Source of the DNA: DASQFQ01 sp038238015
Lineage (GTDB): Bacteria > Actinomycetota > Thermoleophilia > Solirubrobacterales > Solirubrobacteraceae
Direction of reading: 5' to 3'
Assembly: GCA_038238015.1 (NCBI GenBank)
Contig: JBBRYA010000084.1
Span: forward strand, 1 to 12,436
Length of the DNA: 12,436 nucleotides
The position numbers and the translations under genes are program-made. The notes below the pieces were generated by a model. The model worked only from the letters and a program-made list of their open reading frames with translations. It made no database searches and was not told the DNA's origin. Positions within the stretch are counted from its first letter, which is position 1. Every line of letters starts with the position of its first letter. Shown one piece after another: positions 6,927-12,436 of this stretch.

Positions 6927-7192
6927 ACGAACGGATCGCGGTGGGCGCGCCGCGCGACGCCGATGACGAACACGAAGTGGCCCGTCGCGAACGGCGTGGC
7001 GCCGGCGGGGAACACCGCCTCCCAATCATCCAGCTGAGGGTCGGCCACGGGCGCCGAGCGCGGCTCGTCGCTGCCGTGCACCAACGACACGAGGATCGCG
7101 TCCGTCCCGTCGCGCGGCACTGACTGGCCGCCGACGCTCAGCGCACCGTCGTCGCGAAGCCTGACGTGCGTGAAGTTGGAGTTGAAGGCCAT
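6890..7192 (-). CDS. Small uncharacterised protein (100 aa) between kinase and peroxidase
   Basis: I do not recognise this protein. The ATG at 7192 follows the kinase stop TAG with no gap, and AGGGAG (7199-7204) lies 6 bases upstream, so start and coupling are well supported. The product is soluble and acidic to neutral with no signal peptide or membrane segment. Alternating hydrophobic patches (ILVSLVHG; GHFVFVIGVARR) and frequent Gly/Asp suggest a small beta-rich fold. Its stop overlaps the 5' end of the peroxidase gene, so it is probably made in proportion with the enzyme. It could be a partner, substrate carrier or chaperone of the peroxidase, but this rests only on position. Confidence 0.75.
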   Translation of the reverse strand: MAFNSNFTHVRLRDDGALSVGGQSVPRDGTDAILVSLVHGSDEPRSAPVADPQLDDWEAVFPAGATPFATGHFVFVIGVARRAHRDPFVWQGGFEIQGQA

Positions 7193-10100
7193 CTACGTCT
7201 CCCTCGTCCGGCGGTTCAGCAGCGCCCGCGCCCGCGCGGCGCCGACAGCGCTGCCCTTCTGCTCGTACAGCGCCAGCGCCCCCCGCACGCTCGCCGCCGA
7301 CTCATCCGCCCGCGAGCACCTGTGCAGCACCTCGCCGAGGTCGAGCATCGCATCAGCGTGGTGGGAGAGCAAGTCGGTCGGCGCGACGAGCGCGACCGCG
7401 CCGCGGGCGAGCGCGATCGCCTCCTCGCATCGTCCGTCGGCGGCGAGCAGCTTGGCCGTGACCGCGCGCCAGATCATCTGCGTGACGATGTCGTCGTCGG
7501 CCGCCGCGTCGGCGGTCCTACGGCAGAGCGCGCCGGCCTCCTCGCGCCCGCCCTGGGCGAAGACGGCCTGGGCGAGCATGGCCGTCGTCGTCGCCAGCAG
7601 CGCGCGGTCGCTCATGGCCTGCAGGGCCGCCACGCCGGCGCGCAGCGAGGCCTCGGCACGCGACGGCTGGTCGGCGAGCAGCAGGACGAGCGCTTCGTGA
7701 TGCGACACGCTCGCGCCCAGGCCGCCGAGCTCGTGCAGCGTCCCGTTGGCCTCCTGCAGGGCGCGCTCGGCGAGGGCGAACTCGCCCCGCATCGCGTGCA
7801 GTGACGCCAGCGGGTTGACCATCGACGCCACGGCCACGGGGCTCGCGCCCACGACCGCGCGAAACGCCACGCAGCGGCGGATCGCCTCGTCGACGGGCGT
7901 CGGCCCGAGCACGGCCGCGGTGGCGCGCCAGCCCAGGATGCCGAACAGCTCACGCTCGTCGGCGGCACGCTCAGCACACGCCGCGGCGTGCTCCCACGAG
8001 GCGTCGGCCTCGCCCACGCGGCCCGCGGTCCACGACGCCTGCGCGCGCAGCGACCAGGCCCGGGCTTCCCCGTCGTCCTCGCCGGTCTCGGTGAGGACGG
8101 CGAGCGCACCGTCCGCCACGCGCGCCGCGTGCCCGGCGCTGACGCTCGTGTCGGCCTCCAGGCGCAGGAACGCCCGCTCGACCTGCGCGCGGGCGCGCAG
8201 GGCCGGCGTAGGAGCCCGGTCGATGGCGTCGTCGAGAACGCTGGCGGCCTCGGACATGCGACCCGCCTCGAAGAGCGAGCTGCCTAGGGCCGGCAGCAGA
8301 GCCGCGCCGTCGGGCCCGCGGAGCGCAACCGCGCGCTCCAGGAGCGCGGCCGCGGCCGCCGGGTCACCGCGCCCCAGCGCCGTCCGCGACGCGGCCTGCA
8401 GCCGCCGGGCGGCGCGTGTGGCGAGCGCGCGCTCGGGCTCGCCCGTGCGCCCCACCTCGGCTGACAGGCGACAGGCCAACTCGAGGTGGTGGCCGACGAT
8501 CTCGTCGGCCGCCCGGGGCCGGCCCTCGAGCCAGTCGGCGAGCGTCGTGTGGAGCTCGGCGCGCAGCTGCTTGGGTACGCCCGCGTAGGCGGCCTCGCGG
8601 ATCAGCGCATGGGCGAAGCGGAACGCGTCCTCGCCCGGGTACTGCGTCTCGTCGCCGGTGATCAGGCCCTTGCGCGCCAGTCCGACCAGACGCGTGCCGG
8701 CGCCGCGCTCGCCTTCGGGCAGCAGGGCGGCCAGCGCGCCGGCGTGGAAGGTCCTGCCCTCGATCGCCGCGCGCTGGAGCAGCGTCCGCTCGCCGGCGTC
8801 GAGACCGTCGATGCGGGCGGCGAGCACCGCCTGGATGCTCACCGGCAGTTCGTCGGGGCCGGCGTCGACGGCGACGAGCTGCTCGACGAACAACGGGTTG
8901 CCCTCGGCGCGCCGGGCGATCCGCTCGACGTCGCGGTCCTCGGCACCGAGGCGCTGCGCGAGGTCGCGGGCCTCGCCGTCTCCGAGTGCGTCGAGGACCA
9001 GGACGGAGCGGCGGGGCTGCGGCGCGGACCACGCCGGTCGCCGCTCCAGGAGGTCGGATCGGGTGAGGCAGAGCAGTAGGATCGGCGCCCCGCTGGAGAG
9101 CGTCACGACGTGATCGAGCAGCTCCAGCAGCGCGTCGTGTGCCCAGTGGATGTCCTCGATCGCGACGACGAGCGGGCGCTCGTGCGCGACACGTTCCAGC
9201 AGACGGCGCAGGGCCCAGGACGTCTCCTCGACGTGCGCCGGCTCGTCGGAGAGGCCGAGCGCGCCGAGCAGGCCGCGGACCGCCTGGTCGTCCCCGGCCA
9301 GCAGCTCCTCGATGCGCGTGCGCGGGTCGTCGCCGCCCAGACCGCGGGCGAGGTCCCTGACCGGACGGTACGCCGTGCCCTCGCCGTAGGCCGGGCAGCG
9401 GCCGGCGAGCACGGTGGCCCCCCGGTCGCGCACCGCGGCGATGAACTCGCCGGCCAGGCGCGACTTGCCGATGCCCGGCGCGCCGACCACCGTCACCAGG
9501 CGGCACGCGCGATCGTCGCGCGCCTGCGTGAACGCCGCGTGGAGCTGGTCGAGCTCGCGCGCGCGGCCGACGAACGGCGTCACGGGCCCGCGCAGCAGGG
9601 CCGGCTGCTCGGCGTACAGCTCGAGCAGCCGCCCGCTCGCGTCGACGTTCGCCTCCTGGGTGACCGCCTGACGGATCGCCTCACCGAGCAGGATCTCGCC
9701 CACCGCGGCGTCCTCCGCCAGGCGTCCGGCCGCCGTGACGGCGGTGCCGGTGACCGTCGTCGCGCCGCGCGCGCCTGGGGAGACGTAGACCTCGCCGGCC
9801 TCGATGCCCAGCCGCAGCTCGCCCGTGACCCCGCGGAGCTCGACGGCGGCGCGGGCAGCGCGCAACCCTTCGTCGCCGTGGGACTCGCTCACCCCGAACA
9901 GGCCGACCAGCGCGTTGCCGAGGTGATGCTGCACGATGCCACCGTGCTGCGCGATGACGGCCGCACAGCGGTCGAGCATCCCGTACAGGGCTTCGGGATC
10001 TCCGCCCTCGACGCGCGCGGCGAGCACGGAGATCACGCGACGCGCCTGCGGCAGTGGTGGCGTGCCCGAGGCCGTGGGCGCGAGCGCGGCGAGCGCGCCG

Positions 10101-10933
10101 GCGACGTCGGCGGCCGATGCGGGGCGCTGCCGCGGGTCCTTGGCCAGCAGCTCGAGGATCAGCTGCTCGAGCGCTCGGGGGAGATCGGGCGCGTGCTCCG
10201 CGGGCGGGACGGGTTCGGCGGTGAGGTGCTGCGCGAACACGGCTGCCGGCTCGTGCCCGCTGAAGGGCGGCCGCCCGGCGACGAGCTCGTACAACGTGAC
10301 GCCCAGCGCGTACAGGTCGGTCGCCGGGCCGGCGTCCTCGCCGCGGATCTGCTCGGGCGCGATGTACCGGACGGTGCCGACGACGACGCCCTCGGCCGTG
10401 AGGCGATCGGCGCCGAGCTCGTGGGCCACGCCGAAGTCGCCCAGCGCCGCGGTGCCGTCGTCGGCCAGCCACACGTTGTCGGGTTTGACGTCCCGGTGGA
10501 CGACGCCGTGCGCGTGCGCGTGGGCGAGAGCCGCGGCGACGTCGCGGCCGATGCGGATCGCCTCGGCCGTCGACACGCGCCCGTGAGCCAGGGCGTCGGC
10601 CAGGGAGCCTCGCGACATGGCGCGCAGCACGAGGTAGGGCACGCCGTCGACCTCGCCGGTGTCGTAGACGGTCACGACGTTCGGATGGTCGCCGAGCCGC
10701 CCCGTGACCCGGGCCTCGCGCTCGACGCGCGCGCGGCCGGCCGGGGTCTCGCCGCCGCCCACGACGATCGCCAGTGCGACCTCGCGGTCCAGTCGCTCGT
10801 CGTAGGCGAGGTGGACCTCCTTCGACGCCCCGCGGCCGAGGCGGGAGCGGAGCTGATAGCGGCCCGCGACGAGCTTTCCGGCGCTGGAGAGCGCTGAAGC
10901 GAGAGTCGGCGAGTCGCCTGGCGCGTCGTCCAT
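7193..10933 (-). CDS. Ser/Thr protein kinase fused to pseudo-cyclase, AAA ATPase and TPR-like domains
   Basis: A 1246-residue signalling protein and first gene of the operon. Residues about 25-285 are a Pkn2-type kinase: glycine loop LGRGASKEV (32-40), alpha-C Glu73, HRDVKPDN (146-153), DFG (166-168) and APE (192-194) are all present. The VAIK lysine is not: the stretch reads EVALAIV with Ala55 in its place, while Lys38 lies in the glycine loop. Residues about 298-425 resemble a class III cyclase (VISVLAAR; HHLGNALVGLFG; GTAVTAAGRL), but both metal aspartates are replaced (Arg307, Asn340) and the substrate Asn is Thr400, so it should be catalytically dead. An AAA ATPase follows, with Walker A GAPGIGKS (484-491) and Walker B LVVAIED (588-594). 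From about 740 to the end is helical, TPR-like. There are no membrane segments, so it is cytoplasmic, unlike PknB. The ATG at 10933 has only a weak GGGG upstream, hence a short or nearly leaderless mRNA is possible. Confidence 0.93.
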   Translation of the reverse strand: MDDAPGDSPTLASALSSAGKLVAGRYQLRSRLGRGASKEVHLAYDERLDREVALAIVVGGGETPAGRARVEREARVTGRLGDHPNVVTVYDTGEVDGVPYLVLRAMSRGSLADALAHGRVSTAEAIRIGRDVAAALAHAHAHGVVHRDVKPDNVWLADDGTAALGDFGVAHELGADRLTAEGVVVGTVRYIAPEQIRGEDAGPATDLYALGVTLYELVAGRPPFSGHEPAAVFAQHLTAEPVPPAEHAPDLPRALEQLILELLAKDPRQRPASAADVAGALAALAPTASGTPPLPQARRVISVLAARVEGGDPEALYGMLDRCAAVIAQHGGIVQHHLGNALVGLFGVSESHGDEGLRAARAAVELRGVTGELRLGIEAGEVYVSPGARGATTVTGTAVTAAGRLAEDAAVGEILLGEAIRQAVTQEANVDASGRLLELYAEQPALLRGPVTPFVGRARELDQLHAAFTQARDDRACRLVTVVGAPGIGKSRLAGEFIAAVRDRGATVLAGRCPAYGEGTAYRPVRDLARGLGGDDPRTRIEELLAGDDQAVRGLLGALGLSDEPAHVEETSWALRRLLERVAHERPLVVAIEDIHWAHDALLELLDHVVTLSSGAPILLLCLTRSDLLERRPAWSAPQPRRSVLVLDALGDGEARDLAQRLGAEDRDVERIARRAEGNPLFVEQLVAVDAGPDELPVSIQAVLAARIDGLDAGERTLLQRAAIEGRTFHAGALAALLPEGERGAGTRLVGLARKGLITGDETQYPGEDAFRFAHALIREAAYAGVPKQLRAELHTTLADWLEGRPRAADEIVGHHLELACRLSAEVGRTGEPERALATRAARRLQAASRTALGRGDPAAAAALLERAVALRGPDGAALLPALGSSLFEAGRMSEAASVLDDAIDRAPTPALRARAQVERAFLRLEADTSVSAGHAARVADGALAVLTETGEDDGEARAWSLRAQASWTAGRVGEADASWEHAAACAERAADERELFGILGWRATAAVLGPTPVDEAIRRCVAFRAVVGASPVAVASMVNPLASLHAMRGEFALAERALQEANGTLHELGGLGASVSHHEALVLLLADQPSRAEASLRAGVAALQAMSDRALLATTTAMLAQAVFAQGGREEAGALCRRTADAAADDDIVTQMIWRAVTAKLLAADGRCEEAIALARGAVALVAPTDLLSHHADAMLDLGEVLHRCSRADESAASVRGALALYEQKGSAVGAARARALLNRRTRET

Positions 10934-10950
10934 CGGTGTGCCCCGGGGCC

Positions 10951-10978
10951 AGCGTACATCCGCGCCCGTGGCTCGACA
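10951..10978 (-). promoter_or_regulatory. Possible promoter of the kinase-peroxidase operon
   Basis: On the minus strand TGTCGA (10973-10978) and TACGCT (10951-10956) are separated by 16 bases, and TACGCT fits the actinobacterial -10 pattern TANNNT. Transcription would start about ten bases before the ATG at 10933, leaving a very short leader, which fits the lack of a good ribosome site. It is a weak match. Confidence 0.25.
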
Positions 10979-10983
10979 GACGA

Positions 10984-11013
10984 CGGAGCGGCCCCGAGCC
11001 CGGGGCCGCTCCG
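10984..11013 (-). terminator. Perfect 12-bp GC-rich hairpin between the second DLRSPD gene and the kinase operon
   Basis: CGGAGCGGCCCC (10984-10995) pairs with GGGGCCGCTCCG (11002-11013) around a six-base loop. It lies 36 bases after the stop of the DLRSPD gene at 11050 and 50 bases before the kinase start, so it probably ends the upstream transcript and separates the two units. No U-tract follows on the minus strand. Confidence 0.75.
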
Positions 11014-11049
11014 CCGTCGTGGCGGGTGCCGGTCATGCCGGCGAGGCGC

Positions 11050-11526
11050 TCAGCGGGAGCCGACGAGCGTCTCGGCCTTCCGCGCCGTGTCCCTGCGCCG
11101 GGTGGCGGCCATCGCCCCGGAGGCGATGAGCAGCAAGCCGGTCGCGGCCCCGCCGATGAGCGCGACGTCGCCCCAGTCGGTGCCGTTGGACGGGCCGGCG
11201 AGGTGGGCGGACGCTCCGCGCGAGCGGGCGACACGGGTGGTGGCGGGGACGAAGGCCCCGCGACCGCCCACGGCGTGCGCAGCGTCGCGAGCGTCCGGAG
11301 AGCGCTGGTCCACCTGCGCGGGCACCGGTCGGGCGGCGTCCTGGCCGTCGGGGCTGCGCAGGTCGACGGGACTGCTGGTGCCGGCCAGCGACGACATGAC
11401 CCGCATGTCGGGCGTGACCCGCTGAGCGGGTGGCGGGACGTCCGTACGGGCCTGCGCCGCGGGCACCGCGAGCGCGACGAGGGCCAGGGCGAGGGTGGCG
11501 ATGTGGGTGCTGCGGTGATGGGCCAT
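11050..11526 (-). CDS. Second exported, membrane-anchored DLRSPD-motif protein
   Basis: A 158-residue protein of unknown function with the same plan as the product of 3415-3834. The ATG at 11526 is chosen because GGAGGAG (11534-11540) lies 7 bases before it and a signal peptide begins there; a longer reading from 11616 adds 30 residues with neither. The signal peptide (MAHHRSTHIATLALALVALA) likely ends at AQA, residue 26. A degenerate motif TPDMR (38-42) is followed by DLRSPDGQDAA (55-65) and DQRSPDARDAA (73-83), then a Gly/Ala/Ser/Thr-rich linker. The C-terminus has DWGD (117-120), a hydrophobic segment (about 120-141) and RRR at 143-145. The pattern D, then ALIGxxx, then a hydrophobic stretch, then RRR also occurs in the first protein, so the two are probably distant paralogues and not merely both secreted. 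The repeats should face outward. The gene is a single unit bounded by a hairpin. Confidence 0.85.
   Translation of the reverse strand: MAHHRSTHIATLALALVALAVPAAQARTDVPPPAQRVTPDMRVMSSLAGTSSPVDLRSPDGQDAARPVPAQVDQRSPDARDAAHAVGGRGAFVPATTRVARSRGASAHLAGPSNGTDWGDVALIGGAATGLLLIASGAMAATRRRDTARKAETLVGSR
11284..11364 (-). repeat. Two in-frame copies encoding D[LQ]RSPD[GA][QR]DAA
   Basis: The copies encode residues 55-63 and 73-81 of the second DLRSPD protein, 54 bases apart. The same 54-base spacing separates copies one and two in the first protein at 3502-3582. A more degenerate upstream copy (TPDMR) may be a third. Confidence 0.75.
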
Positions 11527-11583
11527 GGTGCGGCTCCTCCGGTAGTTGATGGCGTGTCCGGAGACTCGCCTCCAAGGGCCGCG

Positions 11584-11600
11584 CCGCCGATCCCCCAGCG
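11584..11600 (-). promoter_or_regulatory. 17-base element shared with the upstream region of the first DLRSPD gene (copy 2)
   Basis: CCGCCGATCCCCCAGCG on the plus strand matches 3326-3342 in 15 of 17 bases. Its right end runs into a small palindrome, CCCCA-GCG-TGGGG (11593-11605), which could itself be an operator. The site lies between two divergent units, the DLRSPD gene (start 11526) and the plus-strand reading frame at 11695. Confidence 0.25.
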
Positions 11601-11682
11601 TGGGGAACGGGCTCACCCGCGGTTCCGTTGACCGGCGCGCAGGTCGGCCGTCAGAGCTCTCGCCGCGGGAGTGCCGTGAGGC

Positions 11683-11688
11683 TAGAGT
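11683..11688 (+). promoter_or_regulatory. Possible -10 box for a leaderless transcript
   Basis: TAGAGT fits TANNNT and ends 6 bases before the ATG at 11695, the usual distance for leaderless actinobacterial genes. No ribosome site is suitably placed for that ATG, and there is no clear -35 box. Confidence 0.3.
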
Positions 11689-11694
11689 CCGAGC

Positions 11695-11790
11695 ATGCGC
11701 CGTGTCCTGGTGTTGGGCGCTGTCCTCGCGATCCTCGTCGGCGCAGCATTCGTGGTGCGCGACCGCTCAGGCCAGGGGCGTTCGCGCTGA
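11695..11790 (+). pseudogene. Short signal-anchor fragment, possibly the broken 5' end of the next gene
   Basis: The ATG at 11695 opens a 31-residue reading frame: MRRVLVLGAVLAILVGAAFV, then a short basic tail, then TGA. This is a textbook signal peptide or N-terminal membrane anchor with nothing attached. The following 90 bases have coding-like composition but no single frame continues to the gene at 11882; GAFALIASPP appears in one frame and LAVFVRDRQRATTTPALLVN in another. The simplest reading is a gene for an anchored protein broken by one or more frameshifts, with 11882-12226 as its surviving 3' part. A genuine 31-residue membrane peptide is the alternative. Confidence 0.35.
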
Positions 11791-11881
11791 TCGCCAGCCC
11801 CCCACGAGAAGGGAACCGGCCCGCTCGCGGTGTTCGTACGGGACCGACAGCGCGCCACCACGACCCCGGCCCTACTGGTGA

Positions 11882-12226
11882 ATGCGGTTGGCCGGGTCGC
11901 ACGGCAAGACCGACACGATCGGGGTCGTCGACCAGGGACGGGACATCCGGTTCTCGTTCGAGGACATGCTCAAGTACCACGGACCGGGCTCGCCGGGGGG
12001 CGTCGCGCACGCCTTCAGGGTGCTGGAGCGGGCCGAGCGGTTCGTGTTTCGCGTCGGATACCGGGGCCGAGCGGTGACACTGATCGTCCGCGAGGGATTC
12101 GTGACCGCCGAGTTCATCGTGCTGGCCCGTCAGAAGGTGCGCACGATCGCGGAGGAGCGCCATCTCCGCGACCTGAAGCTCGACATGGCCGGCCGGGTGA
12201 TGTCGGCCCCGGCCGAGGCGGTGTAG
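11882..12226 (+). CDS. Conserved-looking hypothetical protein (114 aa), possibly a C-terminal remnant
   Basis: I cannot name this protein. The frame has strong actinobacterial third-position G/C throughout, so it is or recently was coding. Notable stretches are FSFEDMLKYHGPGSPGGVAH, AFRVLERA, RFVFRVGYRGRAVTLIVREG and a charged helical end ERHLRDLKLDMAGRVM. It has no signal peptide or membrane segment of its own. The ATG at 11882 is weak: it directly follows an in-frame TGA (11879-11881) and has no ribosome site, which fits a gene whose front end is broken or lies in another frame (see 11695-11790). The abrupt passage from VLERA to ERFVFRV looks like it could be an internal deletion, but I have no alignment to show it. 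It stands between the DLRSPD unit and an insertion-sequence end. Confidence 0.6.
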   Translation: MRLAGSHGKTDTIGVVDQGRDIRFSFEDMLKYHGPGSPGGVAHAFRVLERAERFVFRVGYRGRAVTLIVREGFVTAEFIVLARQKVRTIAEERHLRDLKLDMAGRVMSAPAEAV

Positions 12227-12343
12227 TGCGTCCAGTAGTTACGCGTGTCGCCAACGGTCTTGGCAAAGCCTTGCGGCGTATCGCCAAGCACCGGCGCGGC
12301 GGCAGCCGCGACGCCTTCGACGAGTTGACACGATCCTTAGGGC
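12227..12343. other. Junction DNA beside a transposase gene; end of the mobile element not resolved
   Basis: This 117-base stretch links the 114-residue gene to the transposase fragment. GAGTTGACACGATCC near 12322-12336 is a plausible position for the terminal inverted repeat of the element, but the other end is outside the window, so neither the repeat nor a target-site duplication can be confirmed. A loose inverted repeat, CTTGGC (12259-12264) and GCCAAG (12283-12288), is also present. I see no gene here. Confidence 0.3.
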
Positions 12344-12436
12344 CTATGCCGGTAGGGCGGCGTGCGCTTTCTTGAAGGCGATCAGGCCGCTGGCGAGTTG
12401 CAGCAGGGCGAGGTGGTTCTCGTCCTTCTTAGACCA
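12344..12436 (-). mobile_element. 3' end of a DDE transposase gene (IS5/IS4-like), cut by window edge
   Basis: The minus strand from the last base reads 30 residues, WSKKDENHLALLQLASGLIA then FKKAHAALPA, and stops at TAG (12344-12346). A Trp/Lys-rich start followed by ENxLALLxLAxGLIAF is the typical C-terminal helix of IS5/IS4-type DDE transposases. The catalytic residues are outside the window, so intactness of the element is unknown. Its presence fits the decayed genes nearby on its left. Confidence 0.6.

Noticed and set aside
6927..7025. Longer peroxidase starting at ATG 7025
   Set aside because: It would overlap the well-supported 100-residue gene by 136 bases, and the extra residues are an Arg-rich shadow sequence.
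5634..7037. Plus-strand open frame of 467 codons opposite the peroxidase gene
   Set aside because: Same GC artefact; the minus strand holds all peroxidase motifs in order.
9110..10897. Long plus-strand open frame of 595 codons opposite the kinase gene
   Set aside because: It is a mirror effect of high GC at third positions. Its translation is Arg/Gly/Asp/Ala-rich without domains, while the minus strand encodes an unmistakable kinase-ATPase.
11527..11616. Longer second DLRSPD protein starting at 11616
   Set aside because: It buries the signal peptide and ignores the strong GGAGGAG ribosome site before 11526.
12259..12288. Inverted repeat CTTGGC/GCCAAG as a possible terminator or recombination site
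   Set aside because: Only six pairs around an 18-base loop; too weak to call, and the true transposon end cannot be located here.
1..12436. CRISPR arrays, tRNA and rRNA genes
   Set aside because: I saw no regularly spaced DNA repeats and no tRNA- or rRNA-like stretches; the only periodic signal is the in-frame DLRSPD motif.

Overview
The window is very GC-rich DNA with strong G/C at third codon positions, many GTG starts, head-to-tail gene overlaps and large STAND-type (AAA plus TPR) signalling regulators. This points to Actinomycetota. The style of the kinase, the sigma-factor remnant and the DLRSPD-motif proteins reminds me most of Thermoleophilia/Solirubrobacterales; that placement is an inference from memory and was not tested.

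Layout. (1) Bases 1-3309 (+): most of a SARP/AfsR-like regulator, cut by the left edge inside its winged-helix domain, with a BTAD domain, an AAA ATPase and a TPR-like tail. (2) 3415-3834 (+): a small secreted, membrane-anchored protein carrying three copies of a DLRSPDxxD motif, followed by a strong hairpin terminator. (3) 3888-4809: a gene graveyard holding the 5' part of a frameshifted sigma-70-type gene and the 3' part of a class III nucleotidyl cyclase gene. (4) 10933 down to 4771 (-): a compact four-gene operon encoding a Ser/Thr kinase fused to a degenerate cyclase domain, an AAA ATPase and a helical tail; a 100-residue unknown; an animal-type heme peroxidase; and an FHA-HTH regulator. 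Every junction abuts or overlaps. (5) 11050-11526 (-): a second DLRSPD-motif protein with the same architecture. (6) 11695-12226 (+): a signal-anchor fragment, then a 114-residue unknown. (7) 12344-12436 (-): the last 30 residues of a DDE transposase, cut by the right edge.

How the parts may work together (inference). The kinase gene is first in the operon and the FHA-HTH gene last. FHA domains bind phosphothreonine, so the obvious model is that the kinase-ATPase phosphorylates a partner and the FHA-HTH protein turns this into transcription, with a heme peroxidase as the co-regulated enzyme. The two DLRSPD proteins flank this block, and one lies directly behind the SARP gene.

The points most worth checking are: the kinase lacks the VAIK lysine but has a lysine in the glycine-rich loop at the position used by eukaryotic WNK kinases; its cyclase domain has lost both metal aspartates; the peroxidase operon has an unusual signalling context; and the two DLRSPD proteins form an apparently undescribed exported, membrane-tethered repeat family whose upstream regions share a 17-base element (15 of 17 identical).
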